A DNA stretch of 64,000 nucleotides from Gilliamella sp. wkB112 (GTDB lineage Bacteria; Pseudomonadota; Gammaproteobacteria; Enterobacterales; Orbaceae): NCBI RefSeq assembly GCF_001690685.1, contig NZ_LZGL01000017.1:1-64000 (forward strand), read 5' to 3'. A model generated the notes under the pieces. The model searched no databases, had not been told where the DNA came from, and saw only the letters and a list, made by a program, of their open reading frames with translations. Below are positions 1-8,437 of this stretch, in pieces. Positions within the stretch are counted from its first letter, which is position 1, and every line of letters starts with the position of its first letter. Position numbers and translations under genes: made by a program.

Positions 1-48
1 GAATTCTGGAACAATTGAACCAATTTCAGTAATTATACTTTTAGCCAT
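1..48 (-). CDS. srlB: Glucitol/sorbitol PTS EIIA component, 5' end only
   Basis: Only the first 16 codons are in the window; the gene runs off the left edge. The start ATG is at 48 and is preceded by a good AGGAG ribosome binding site at about 57-61. The visible peptide begins MAKSIITEIGSIVPEF. The assignment rests mainly on position: EIIA normally follows the EIIBC and EIIC genes in glucitol operons, and this frame starts 22 bp after srlE ends. The visible residues are compatible with a GutA/SrlB N-terminus but too few to prove it. Confidence 0.6.
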   Translation of the reverse strand, partial: MAKSIITEIGSIVPEF

Positions 49-70
49 ATTCGACTACTCCTTTGATTAA

Positions 71-1099
71 CTAATACATTCCAAAACTAAATAACCAGGC
101 AATAATAACGGCTAATATCCCTGTTATCATGCGACTATATAATACCGCCGGAACTCCATACTGCACGGTTTTTGGTTTGGCCTCACCCAAAGATAAACCT
201 ACCGGTATAAAATCACACCCTGCTTGAGCATTTATCGCAAATAAAGCCGGTAATGCATAAGCTACCGGAATCGCCCCTATCGCAATTTGAGAACCAATCA
301 ATACGCCTATTACTTGGGCAATAACTGCTCCCGGACCTAATATCGGTGATAAAAATGGTAAGCTACAAATAAAGGCTATTATCATCATTCCCCATAATGA
401 ACCGGCTAAAGGGGATAATGTTGTCGCGATAATATTTCCTATCCCTGTATAGTTAATAATACCTATTAACATACTAATAAAGGCCATAAATGGAATTATA
501 TTTTTTATCAACATATCGGTTGAATCTCGGCCCGCTTGATAAAAAATCCCCATCGCCTTACCTATGCCTCGGGATAATTTAATTAAAAATCCTTCTTTTT
601 GATTTGCTTTATGTTCTTCCTTTATTTGCGCATATTTTTCTTTGAATTTTTGACGATCCAAAAGTGGATCTTCAACCGCCTGTGTCGGTTGTTCGTCACT
701 TTGCGAATATGTTGCTGATTGTTCATTATTATCTTCAATAAGTGTAATATTTTCCGGTTTTACACCAGAAACAAATATATCTTCTGTAATATGTTTTGCT
801 AATGGTCCACTTGGTGCTGACGGAATAACATCAATAGTCGGAATTTTTTTCATTGGATAAACACCAATTCTAGCTGTACCACCACAATCGATAATAGCAC
901 ACATAATTTCATTTTCTGGAATGGCATTTTTAAATCCATCTACCGCTTCACCTCCAGACAATTCAGCTATTTTACTGGCTACCGGATGGATCCCTCCACC
1001 TGTCACTGACAGAACTTTATGTCTTTCTGTTGTCGGTGTTAATCTAAAACCCGTACCCCAGCCACCTTGACCTTTTTCAATAAAAATTGTTTTATACAT
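71..1099 (-). CDS. srlE: PTS glucitol/sorbitol EIIB (EIIBC) subunit
   Basis: 342-residue membrane component of the sorbitol phosphotransferase system, which phosphorylates sorbitol as it enters. The N-terminal ~125 residues match the glucitol EIIB domain ([10 protein letters not shown] near residues 10-19; the phosphocysteine is probably the Cys in [12 protein letters not shown] around residue 72). A charged linker rich in Glu, Gln and Asp follows, then several membrane segments from about residue 195 to the end. E. coli SrlE is 319 residues, so the linker here is slightly longer. It lies 10 bp downstream of srlA in one transcription unit. Confidence 0.93.
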   Translation of the reverse strand: MYKTIFIEKGQGGWGTGFRLTPTTERHKVLSVTGGGIHPVASKIAELSGGEAVDGFKNAIPENEIMCAIIDCGGTARIGVYPMKKIPTIDVIPSAPSGPLAKHITEDIFVSGVKPENITLIEDNNEQSATYSQSDEQPTQAVEDPLLDRQKFKEKYAQIKEEHKANQKEGFLIKLSRGIGKAMGIFYQAGRDSTDMLIKNIIPFMAFISMLIGIINYTGIGNIIATTLSPLAGSLWGMMIIAFICSLPFLSPILGPGAVIAQVIGVLIGSQIAIGAIPVAYALPALFAINAQAGCDFIPVGLSLGEAKPKTVQYGVPAVLYSRMITGILAVIIAWLFSFGMY

Positions 1100-1109
1100 A
1101 ATATGGCTC

Positions 1110-1631
1110 CTACAGATTCTCTTTACGCATTAAAAATTTGGTGATCATTTCAGTAATAATGCCACGCATTAAAATAACCACAATACCAGCTAAGAAATAC
1201 CGAACGGAAAGACTTGAAATATTAAACCCAGCTTCCATTACACCATTCGCTATACCTAAAAATACAAATAACTCACCGGCATTTGCATAAGGAAACAAGC
1301 CGGTAACTGGATGTAAAAAAGAAACAACAGAATCATAAAATGCAGGTTTTTGTTCTTCTTTTACAAAACGCCCGAACGTATATGCCATTGGGTTAGTTAA
1401 CATTAAAACTGATAATATTGGCATAAGGCTGTATCGTAAAATAATATTTCTAGCTGAAAACTGAATTGCTCTTGTTACCCTTTGTTCACCGATAAAGGCA
1501 ATTATCGAATAAGTAAATGTTAACAAGACGATCAAAAGCGGGATAATGCCAGTCATAAAACCAACAAATACTTGCCCTCCGGCTTGAAATAACCCAATAA
1601 AATGAGTTCCAAACCATTCTATATATTCCAT
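1110..1631 (-). CDS. srlA: PTS glucitol/sorbitol EIIC subunit
   Basis: 173-residue membrane permease half of the sorbitol PTS, slightly shorter than E. coli SrlA (187). It shows the family's N-terminal motif ([17 protein letters not shown]) and four to five hydrophobic segments. The conserved central stretch includes [10 protein letters not shown] and [18 protein letters not shown]. It is followed closely by srlE and preceded by gutM. It forms the sugar channel together with the C-terminal half of SrlE. Confidence 0.93.
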   Translation of the reverse strand: MEYIEWFGTHFIGLFQAGGQVFVGFMTGIIPLLIVLLTFTYSIIAFIGEQRVTRAIQFSARNIILRYSLMPILSVLMLTNPMAYTFGRFVKEEQKPAFYDSVVSFLHPVTGLFPYANAGELFVFLGIANGVMEAGFNISSLSVRYFLAGIVVILMRGIITEMITKFLMRKENL

Positions 1632-1692
1632 TATTATCTCCTTTTTTTATATTGAAAATACGATTTAAATAAAATAGTTAAATCTATAAGAA

Positions 1693-2097
1693 TTAACTCG
1701 AAATTTTATTAGTTGCAGTTTTGATTATTGCTTTTTCCCAAAGAAAAAGGTTTCTAGTTTGTTGCTCTTTTTCAAATTGTTTTATTATTTGTGATAAACT
1801 TTGTTCATAAAATTGAGGAAGTATTTTGAATTTAGCAAAAATAGATTTTCCTTGTAAAACATGACACTCTCTTACTATATTATTTTGATCAACAACAATT
1901 ACCGCAATTGCGCTTGAACCAAACCGCTTACGTTCCATTGATGAATAAAGATAATAATTATTAGAATTGGAATATTGCTGGGTAATTTTATGCATATATC
2001 GTTGATAATAACGTATCTGTATAAAACTTAATATTGATTGTAAAGCAAAAACACAGCATGCAATTACCACAATATTCTTCATCTTTAATATCTCCAA
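1693..2097 (-). CDS. gutM: Glucitol operon activator protein GutM
   Basis: 134 residues, near the usual ~119 of GutM/SrlM. It has an N-terminal hydrophobic segment (residues ~6-24, IVVIACCVFALQSILSFIQI), then a small soluble domain with GSSAIAVIVVDQNNIVRECHVLQG, typical of this family. In E. coli GutM is an activator of the glucitol operon. Here it is the first gene after an intra-operon terminator and 61 bp upstream of srlA, so it probably adjusts expression of the PTS genes. The biochemical mechanism is not clear from sequence. Confidence 0.85.
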   Translation of the reverse strand: MEILKMKNIVVIACCVFALQSILSFIQIRYYQRYMHKITQQYSNSNNYYLYSSMERKRFGSSAIAVIVVDQNNIVRECHVLQGKSIFAKFKILPQFYEQSLSQIIKQFEKEQQTRNLFLWEKAIIKTATNKISS

Positions 2098-2123
2098 ATA
2101 GCTTGATGCAATAATTTTTTGAT

Positions 2124-2159
2124 AAAAAAAACTGCTGAGATATCACTTCTCAGCAGTTT
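2124..2159 (-). terminator. Intra-operon terminator/attenuator before gutM
   Basis: A perfect 12-bp inverted repeat (2129-2140 with 2148-2159, 7-nt loop) is followed on the minus strand by seven T residues (2130-2124). It lies 9 bp past the oxidoreductase stop and only about 27 bp before the gutM start. There is hardly room for a separate promoter for gutM, so transcription of gutM-srlAEB from upstream must read through it, or initiate inside the preceding gene. Confidence 0.8.
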
Positions 2160-2168
2160 ATGGCACTA

Positions 2169-3416
2169 CTAACTAAAAACTTCATCTTGTAATTTACGTA
2201 ATTTCCATACAGTAGTTGTTTCATCTAATGTAACATCATCTTCAGTTAGGAATTTACCATTTGGTATTGCACGTTTAGCCACGACGTTACCACTTATCAG
2301 ACCAATTGGAATGTTTTTATTAGCTTTCATATCTTGGTGAGTTTCAATTACACCACGAACACAAAAACCGCCGATTCCATCAAGTCTCTCACCAGCTTTA
2401 ATATCTTTTTTAGCTACAGCTACGGTTTCAGAAACTGGCGCTCCACAAGGAACAATTGCAGTATCATGATTTAAAACAGCTTTAGCGATAGTCATTGGTG
2501 TTTCTAGACTAGCTAAATGGAATGGTCGATATAAAATGTGGTGATCTCGATCGCCTTTTTTCATTAAATAGTTTAATTCATGTTGTACATTAGCATTTTG
2601 ACCTTTGACTATTGCAAAAATACCAGGCGCCAAACCGTCAACATATTCAACTACTCCAAATTTATTCAACACACCACCATTTTCTTTAGTATTCAGATCT
2701 TTAAGTACTGAATCTAAATCCCCTTTGACACCATGCATACCCACAATATCAGGAACAAACCCCATCGCATTAGAAAGTAAATTCATTTCGGCCATGGTTT
2801 TAGTACCATCTTGGAATGCAGCTAACATATGAGATGACATATTTTTAGAATCTGCCTCTGCTTGAGCAGTATCAGGGTTAGCTTCAATTTTTAATTTATT
2901 ATTTTTACCTTTACCAACAACCAGTACTTCCATGCCCATTGATTTAGCAAATTCATACATTTCAAGTGTTGCTGCAGGTTCATCACCATCTGAACCTGTA
3001 TACACAAGATCTGCTGCACTAAATAATTTATGCATTAATGGTCCAATAGTGATATCAATTTCTACATTGAGTAATACCAAATGTTTTTTTGCTAAAAGGG
3101 TTTCTAACGCAATTTTTGCTCCAACCTCTGGAACTCCTGTAGCATCAACAATAATCTCGACATTTTTAGATTGAATTACTTCTTTGAAATCTTCAGAGAC
3201 AAGAATATCATTTTTTTTACTTGCACTAGCTTGATAGTCTTTAGCCGCTTTTTGAGCTGCACTTATATGAATATCACTAATTCCTGTCACACACATACCT
3301 GGAATAGTTGCAATTTGAGCAATCATTCCCGATCCCATTTGACCGGCCCCAATAACACCAACACGGATAGGATTATCATTTTCTTCTCTTTGTAACAATT
3401 GTTTATATATGGTCAT
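2169..3416 (-). CDS. NAD(P)-dependent oxidoreductase with C-terminal SAF domain
   Basis: 415 residues. The N-terminus is a Rossmann fold with G23-A-G25-Q-M-G28 and an acidic strand end (ISDIH). The middle resembles homoserine-dehydrogenase-like catalytic domains (VLLNVEIDITIGPLM; YTGSDGDEPAA). The C-terminal ~80 residues form a SAF domain (AKKDIKAGERLDGIGG). This matches the 'predicted homoserine dehydrogenase with SAF domain' family, whose substrate is mostly undefined. Its place between the SorC-type regulator and the glucitol PTS suggests it acts on a polyol-derived compound, but no classical sorbitol-6-phosphate dehydrogenase is visible, so that role is inference. A GGAG ribosome binding site precedes the ATG. 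Confidence 0.8.
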   Translation of the reverse strand: MTIYKQLLQREENDNPIRVGVIGAGQMGSGMIAQIATIPGMCVTGISDIHISAAQKAAKDYQASASKKNDILVSEDFKEVIQSKNVEIIVDATGVPEVGAKIALETLLAKKHLVLLNVEIDITIGPLMHKLFSAADLVYTGSDGDEPAATLEMYEFAKSMGMEVLVVGKGKNNKLKIEANPDTAQAEADSKNMSSHMLAAFQDGTKTMAEMNLLSNAMGFVPDIVGMHGVKGDLDSVLKDLNTKENGGVLNKFGVVEYVDGLAPGIFAIVKGQNANVQHELNYLMKKGDRDHHILYRPFHLASLETPMTIAKAVLNHDTAIVPCGAPVSETVAVAKKDIKAGERLDGIGGFCVRGVIETHQDMKANKNIPIGLISGNVVAKRAIPNGKFLTEDDVTLDETTTVWKLRKLQDEVFS

Positions 3417-3518
3417 TTTATAAAATCTCCTTGTTGACTAATTTTAATATAAAGCTAATAAATACATAACCTGAAGATAGCATATAAAAATATAACCACA
3501 ATTAGCAAAACAGCATTT

Positions 3519-3534
3519 TGTGACATTTGTCACA
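3519..3534. promoter_or_regulatory. Perfect CRP-type operator upstream of glucitol genes
   Basis: The sequence TGTGACATTTGTCACA is exactly TGTGA-N6-TCACA, the CRP consensus. It sits about 103 bp upstream of the oxidoreductase start, in front of possible -35/-10 elements on the minus strand (TTGCTA at 3508-3503 and TATATG at 3486-3481, 16-bp spacing). A second half-like copy of GTGACAAATG lies 19 bp further upstream (about 3543-3552). Catabolite control of a sugar PTS operon fits this arrangement. Confidence 0.7.
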
Positions 3535-3580
3535 ATAAATATCATTTGTCACGACAGGTAAAATATAGTTCTTTAGACAT

Positions 3581-3614
3581 AAAAAAACCTCTTTATTGAA
3601 TAAATAAAGAGGTT
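3581..3614 (-). terminator. Intrinsic terminator of the SorC-type regulator gene
   Basis: A 12-bp perfect stem (3586-3597 with 3603-3614, 5-nt loop) is followed on the minus strand by a run of T (3587-3581). It lies 42 bp after the regulator stop codon and upstream of the CRP-type site, so the regulator and the oxidoreductase are separate transcription units. Confidence 0.85.
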
Positions 3615-3655
3615 AACTAATAATTACTATCAAAATAACGATAAATATCTCAATA

Positions 3656-4603
3656 TTAGTCGGTTGTTTTGAGAATGTATTCTGCCATTTTATCTGTCAT
3701 TACAACTATATTAATTAGTTTTGCGTTTAATGCAGCAATGATAGCTTTTTCCTTATTTTCTCCTGAAACAATAGCTACAACAGTAGGAATTTTATGTAAA
3801 TCTTCTAAGCTCAATCCAATAATACGTTGATTAATAGGACTATTAGCTTCTTTCCCATCAGAGGTATAAAAACGTGAGTTACAATCGCCAACAACATCAT
3901 AATAACGAAATTCTTCTAGATCTTTATTTACGATATAACCAATTTGTTCCATAGTGCTATGATAATAAGGATTAGAAATGCCAACAATAGCCATATCAAC
4001 GGTTTTACCTTCATTAAGCACTTCATTAATATATCTATTTTTACAAAGGTCGATTTTCATTGTTTGATCTTCGACTAAAGCAGGAGCATAAAGATATTTA
4101 CAGGTACATTGCATTTTTTTCTTCAGATCATAACAAATCTGATTTGAGTGTAAATCCACTTCATCTGCGCCCATACCACCGATTAACGGAACAATAACCA
4201 AATCTTTATGGGTAATATATGGAAATTCATTCACAAACTTACGGATGGTTTTACCCCAAGAAATACCCAATTTATTAACTTTAGTTATCCGTTTATTTAA
4301 TGCATATGCAGCTTTTTTTGCTAACCAATTGGTCGATTCTTCAACTGAAAGATTATGTGTTGCAACTACAATGGCTTCTTCCAATTTATACTTATTTTCT
4401 AATTGTTGTTCTAATTCAACAGTATAGGCTGTTTCATCTTTAATGAAAATTTCAACTATACCGTGCTCTTTTGCTTCTTGTAATTTTTTTGAAATAATTG
4501 ATCTCGATATACCTATTTTTTGAGCTATCTGAGCTTGAGTCCAACCATATTGGTAATACCAAGTTGCTATTTTTACTAAATCTCGTTTTTCTTCCCATTT
4601 CAT
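3656..4603 (-). CDS. SorC/DeoR-family sugar-responsive transcriptional regulator
   Basis: 315 residues. The N-terminus holds a helix-turn-helix (about residues 18-45, WTQAQIAQKIGISRSIISKKLQEAKEHG split by the turn), and the remainder is the SorC-type sugar-phosphate binding domain (KLGISWGKTI; IVPLIGGMGADE; VDMAIVGISNP). It most likely senses a phosphorylated polyol and controls the downstream glucitol genes. This differs from E. coli, where a DeoR-type SrlR does the job. A palindrome 24 bp upstream of its start suggests autoregulation. Confidence 0.88.
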   Translation of the reverse strand: MKWEEKRDLVKIATWYYQYGWTQAQIAQKIGISRSIISKKLQEAKEHGIVEIFIKDETAYTVELEQQLENKYKLEEAIVVATHNLSVEESTNWLAKKAAYALNKRITKVNKLGISWGKTIRKFVNEFPYITHKDLVIVPLIGGMGADEVDLHSNQICYDLKKKMQCTCKYLYAPALVEDQTMKIDLCKNRYINEVLNEGKTVDMAIVGISNPYYHSTMEQIGYIVNKDLEEFRYYDVVGDCNSRFYTSDGKEANSPINQRIIGLSLEDLHKIPTVVAIVSGENKEKAIIAALNAKLINIVVMTDKMAEYILKTTD

Positions 4604-4626
4604 AGGCTACTCCTATTTATTTATCT

Positions 4627-4644
4627 AATTGACAATAGTCAATT
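4627..4644. promoter_or_regulatory. Palindromic candidate operator of the SorC-type regulator
   Basis: Seven-bp arms AATTGAC and GTCAATT around a 4-bp centre, ending 24 bp before the regulator start. The half-site TTGACTA recurs at 3434-3440 just upstream of the oxidoreductase start. That makes it a candidate operator for the regulator, but no experimental consensus for this protein is known to me. Confidence 0.4.
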
Positions 4645-4777
4645 AATATCACAAATGTTATACCCATAGTAGCATAAACGGCAAAAAATCAAAGAGTAGG
4701 TTGGTTTAGTTCAAATAATGTTTACTACAATAAAATAATAACCTTGATTAAATCAATCTTACCGAAGAGTAACTAAA

Positions 4778-5014
4778 TTACTGCCACACATAAATTTCCG
4801 TAGATATACTATTACAAGAACCACAACCACTGCATTTTCGTTGTGGGCAATTAACCAAAATATCTTTATTTATGCGCTTAATAATACCTTTATTAACCCA
4901 AAAACCTAGCATCTGGATAACGGCACTTTCAGGTAAGCGAAAATGGTTGGCTATGTTGTGTAAATCTACACACCCTTGTAATTTAATATAATCACGAATT
5001 GCTGTCATTATCAT
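4778..5014 (-). CDS. feoC: FeoC, small winged-helix protein of ferrous iron uptake
   Basis: 78 residues, standard FeoC size. The N-terminal ~50 residues form a winged-helix fold. The C-terminal part carries four cysteines (C56, C61, C64, C67 in CPQRKCSGCGSC), the cluster expected to bind an iron-sulfur centre. It is the last gene of feoABC, 61 bp after feoB. In enteric bacteria FeoC protects or modulates FeoB; the same is inferred here. A start at the third codon (second Met) is equally possible. Confidence 0.88.
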   Translation of the reverse strand: MIMTAIRDYIKLQGCVDLHNIANHFRLPESAVIQMLGFWVNKGIIKRINKDILVNCPQRKCSGCGSCNSISTEIYVWQ

Positions 5015-5075
5015 AAATGGTTTATAAGCAGCTAATGCTGCTATCTCCTACTTTTAAAAAACAATCAATTAAATT

Positions 5076-7397
5076 TTAATCACAACACTTAAATTTAGTA
5101 ACTACATTTTCTTTGCTAATGATACATTGTTCAAACAACGGATAGCGGGCTAATAATCGCATCATACCTAGCATACTCACCATTAATATTACGCAAATTA
5201 GCAGCCAATAACCTGCTGAGCTTGAATGTCTAAATATGGTTAATTGATAATAAATAGTTGCCGTCAGCCATGCTATGCTAAAAGTCCAAACAGCGACAAA
5301 TAACATCCATTTGAAGCCAGCTTCACGATAAATAGTACCTAATGCCGCAGCACAAGGTGTATATAATAAAATAAAAATTAAATACGCAAGCGCTGCGTCA
5401 GGTGTTATAAATGAGATTTTGATTTGCTCAACCGTAGTCGAATCAACTGATAAATCGGATTGTAAGGTAGCGATATTGTCATCAACACTTGCCAGACCAA
5501 GCGGATCTAAAACTGAATCAGCTAAATTAACCAAATTTTTGGGTATAGAAGTTATAGCGTTAAAAACACCTTTAGTTAAACTAAATTGCTGATTTAGCTG
5601 TTCATCACCCATGGAATAAAGGGAATTTAACGTAGCAATTACCGATTCTTTAGCAAATATCCCAGTAAATATTCCCACTGTAGCGGGCCAATTTTGTCGA
5701 TTAATTCCCATTGGTTCAAAAATTGGCGTGATTTTTTGACTCACGGCTGTCAAAACAGAATTATCGGAATTTTCATGACCAAATGAACCATCTGTGCCCC
5801 ATGAATTAAGCACGCTTAGCAGTGTTACTAGCAACACAATTGCTTTACCAGCTCTAAATATAAAACTCTTTAACCGCTGCCAAGTTAATTTCAACATATT
5901 GGTTAAAGTTGGAATGCGGTAAACTGGCATTTCCATAATAAATGGCGTAAGTTGACCTTTTAATAAAGTTATTTTTAAAATGAAACCGGTAATAACGGCT
6001 AATAAAATTCCCAATAAATACAAACCAAATACTACTATAGACGCATGTTTAGGGAAGAAGATTACTGCAAATAAAGTATACACCGGCAAACGGGCGCTAC
6101 ATGACATAAATGGGATCATACAGATAGTCATGATTCGGTCTCGAGTATTTTCTAATGTGCGGGTGCCCATAATCGCAGGTACTCCACAACCAAAGCCTAC
6201 AAGCATAGGTACAAAGGCTTTACCTGGTAAGCCGATACAGCGCATAACCCGATCGACTACCATTGCCGCTCTGGCTAAATACCCCGAATCTTCTAAAAAA
6301 GAAAGGCATAAAAACAACATTGCAATAACCGGAATAAAGGTCGAAACAGTTTGCAAACCTGAACCAACACCATTAGCTAAAATAACTCGTAGCCAATCTG
6401 GCGCATTTAATAGTTGCAAAATATGTGACAGACCATCCACAAAAATAGTGCCACAAAGTACGTCAAAAAAGTCAATAAAAACTGAACCGAAATTAATCGC
6501 CATGATAAACATAGCGTACATAATTAATAAGAACAATGGGATACCTGTTAAACGACCTAATGTGATTTTATCAAGTTTTTCAGATAAACTTTCACTGATT
6601 TCGCGCGGTTTAGCGATCACTTTTTGACAAACATGATCAATAGTTTCATAACGAGCACTAGCTAATGCCACATCAATTTCATTATCATAACCAGTAGCCA
6701 ATAATATACGACAAGCATTTAGTTTTTCTAATTCGAGTAGGTTAAATGAATAGTGCGAACTATCTAACAATGCATCGATTATTTGCCAACGATTAAACTG
6801 ATGCATTTGGCTGTCTACTGGTAACTGCTTAATATATCGATCAAGTACGGCTTGTTGCTCGGTTCCTAATGTATCTATTACCGGTTTAGCTAATGGCGGT
6901 GTTAATACTGCCTGTGCCATCTTTTGATAAAGAATGTTCATGCCTATTTTTTTACTTGCTGATATACCAATTACCGGGCAACCGAGTAAATGAGCCAAAG
7001 CTTGTTGGTTAATAACTTCACCCATAGATTTAACCGCATCAATCATATTAAGCACTACTAAGATCGGCACTTGCAAGTCGATCAATTGCATGGTTAGGTA
7101 CAAACTACGTTGCAAATTAGTGGCATCAATAATATTAATAATCAAACTGTCTTTTTCAGTCAGCACAAATTCACGAGCAACCAACTCATCTTGTGAAATT
7201 GATAATGGATCGGTTTCGATAGAATAAGTACCAGGCAAATCGATAATGTTATATTCCGCATCTTGATAATAAAATATACCGGTCTTACGTTCAACCGTTA
7301 CCCCAGGCCAATTACCTACTCTTTGTTTTGCTCCTGTTAATAGATTGAATAATGTCGTTTTACCACAGTTTGGATTACCGATTAACGCAATCTTCAC
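5076..7397 (-). CDS. feoB: Ferrous iron transporter FeoB
   Basis: 773 residues, full length. The cytoplasmic G domain shows G1 (GNPNCGKTT, residues 7-15), G3 (DLPGTYS, about 54-60) and G4 (NMID, about 118). The membrane part follows from about residue 280, with two Gate motifs (SCSARLPVYTLF and CAAALGTIYRE) and many membrane helices. It imports Fe2+ across the inner membrane. The start overlaps the end of feoA by 23 bp, implying translational coupling. The C-terminus keeps a few cysteines (CDs at the extreme end). Confidence 0.97.
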   Translation of the reverse strand: MKIALIGNPNCGKTTLFNLLTGAKQRVGNWPGVTVERKTGIFYYQDAEYNIIDLPGTYSIETDPLSISQDELVAREFVLTEKDSLIINIIDATNLQRSLYLTMQLIDLQVPILVVLNMIDAVKSMGEVINQQALAHLLGCPVIGISASKKIGMNILYQKMAQAVLTPPLAKPVIDTLGTEQQAVLDRYIKQLPVDSQMHQFNRWQIIDALLDSSHYSFNLLELEKLNACRILLATGYDNEIDVALASARYETIDHVCQKVIAKPREISESLSEKLDKITLGRLTGIPLFLLIMYAMFIMAINFGSVFIDFFDVLCGTIFVDGLSHILQLLNAPDWLRVILANGVGSGLQTVSTFIPVIAMLFLCLSFLEDSGYLARAAMVVDRVMRCIGLPGKAFVPMLVGFGCGVPAIMGTRTLENTRDRIMTICMIPFMSCSARLPVYTLFAVIFFPKHASIVVFGLYLLGILLAVITGFILKITLLKGQLTPFIMEMPVYRIPTLTNMLKLTWQRLKSFIFRAGKAIVLLVTLLSVLNSWGTDGSFGHENSDNSVLTAVSQKITPIFEPMGINRQNWPATVGIFTGIFAKESVIATLNSLYSMGDEQLNQQFSLTKGVFNAITSIPKNLVNLADSVLDPLGLASVDDNIATLQSDLSVDSTTVEQIKISFITPDAALAYLIFILLYTPCAAALGTIYREAGFKWMLFVAVWTFSIAWLTATIYYQLTIFRHSSSAGYWLLICVILMVSMLGMMRLLARYPLFEQCIISKENVVTKFKCCD

Positions 7398-7635
7398 GCG
7401 TCACCCCCATTACTTCAATCGCCGCTGCTTCTTTCCTTCGCAAACAAAGTTTAAAACCACGCATGTTTATTTCTAACGGATCACCTAATGGTGCCACCCG
7501 CACTACCGAAACCTTACAACCGGGAGTTATACCCATAGCCAATAGCTTATGGCGAAAAGCTAACGAATCGGGTAATAAGCGAACAATAACCGCCTCATGC
7601 CTTAAAGGCAGGTGATTTAGTGTAACAGATGACAT
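7375..7635 (-). CDS. feoA: FeoA, SH3-like partner of FeoB
   Basis: 86 residues with the FeoA signature (LLAMGITPGCKVSVVRVAPLGDPLEI). It is slightly longer than E. coli FeoA (75). It is a small cytoplasmic SH3-like protein needed for FeoB-dependent Fe2+ import. First gene of the feo operon; its 3' end overlaps feoB. The overlapping opposite-strand frame at 7352-7615 is a shadow. Confidence 0.93.
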   Translation of the reverse strand: MSSVTLNHLPLRHEAVIVRLLPDSLAFRHKLLAMGITPGCKVSVVRVAPLGDPLEINMRGFKLCLRRKEAAAIEVMGVTREDCVNR

Positions 7636-7815
7636 TATACTTCCTGGATTTTACTGATTGAATTTACTGCATAGATTTTAATTAGCTGTAATATTACCGC
7701 TTTTAGTTTAAAAATGCGAATAATTCGTGTTTTTTAACTCGGTTAAACAAATTATTTTAAATTAATGCTAAAAATGCAATATTGAAGCTAATAAAAACAT
7801 AAGTGCTATTGGGAA

Positions 7816-7834
7816 TCAATTTTTTATAATTATC
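7816..7834 (-). promoter_or_regulatory. Possible Fur box upstream of feoA
   Basis: On the minus strand the 19-mer starting GATAATTATAAA matches the Fur consensus at roughly two thirds of positions, with the first GATAAT perfect. It is about 180 bp from the feoA start, and feo operons are classically Fur/FNR regulated. The surrounding 431-bp gap (7636-8066) is AT-rich and also holds the dispersed 30-bp element and the yffB promoter; I see no gene in it. Confidence 0.3.
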
Positions 7835-7884
7835 TTTTGTAAGCCGTGGTCAAAAGCAGTAATAAAATGCTACAAAATTTAATC

Positions 7885-7914
7885 TGTAAAGATGTTTCAG
7901 GAGTGGCGTACGTT
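7885..7914 (-). repeat. Dispersed 30-bp element, copy 1
   Basis: Read on the minus strand this is AACGTACGCCACTCC followed by TGAAACATCTTTACA. It differs by two bases from the copy at 44811-44840 and points toward feoA, about 250 bp away. See the other copies at 24256, 44811 and 58422. Confidence 0.65.
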
Positions 7915-8002
7915 TTAGTAAATATATAATTAAATCCAGTGACCTTTTCACAGTAATAAATTATATAAAAATGTTGTTTTAAGATTCTCATTTAACACCT
8001 AA

Positions 8003-8032
8003 TTGCTGATATTAATAGTTAACTGTTATAAT
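8003..8032 (+). promoter_or_regulatory. Sigma-70 promoter of yffB-dapE
   Basis: TTGCTG (8003-8008) and a perfect TATAAT (8027-8032) are separated by 18 bp, ending 34 bp before the yffB start codon. Confidence 0.6.
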
Positions 8033-8066
8033 CTTTTTATTATAATTCAAATTAGGAAAGATCTTA

Positions 8067-8423
8067 ATGTATATCATTTATGGTATTAAAAATTGTGATA
8101 CGATGAAAAAAGCCTTTGCATGGCTTGATGCACATCAGATTAAATATCAGTTTCATAATTATAAAACTGATGGTATTTCGGCAGATCAGTTGCGATCTTT
8201 TTTGCAATTAGTTGATTGGCAAAGTTTGCTTAATACTCGTGGTACTACTTGGCGCAAACTGGATGAATCGGTACGTGTTCAAATTAATAATGAGGATGCG
8301 GCAATAAAAATTATGTTAGCTAATCCATCTATTATAAAACGTCCTTTATTAATCGAGAGTGATAGAGCTTTGTTAGGATTTTCAGACCTGAGTTATTCCC
8401 AATTCATTTTTCACAAAAAATAA
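8067..8423 (+). CDS. yffB: ArsC/Spx-family thioredoxin-fold protein YffB
   Basis: 118 residues, the normal size. It has the thioredoxin-fold N-terminus of the ArsC/Spx group with a single cysteine ([13 protein letters not shown]10), and the family's [10 protein letters not shown] and [10 protein letters not shown] motifs. It is probably a glutathione-linked reductase; its physiological substrate is unknown. It is 14 bp upstream of dapE, as in E. coli, and shares its promoter. An AGGAAAG ribosome binding site precedes the ATG. Confidence 0.9.
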   Translation: MYIIYGIKNCDTMKKAFAWLDAHQIKYQFHNYKTDGISADQLRSFLQLVDWQSLLNTRGTTWRKLDESVRVQINNEDAAIKIMLANPSIIKRPLLIESDRALLGFSDLSYSQFIFHKK

Positions 8424-8437
8424 GATCGAGAACCATT

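Noticed and set aside
2605-3395. Three plus-strand frames over the SAF oxidoreductase
   Set aside because: They are shadows of a continuous minus-strand gene with clear Rossmann and SAF motifs.
5980-6627. 215-codon plus-strand frame inside feoB
   Set aside because: It is a shadow of the membrane domain of feoB, with no ribosome binding site or recognisable protein features.
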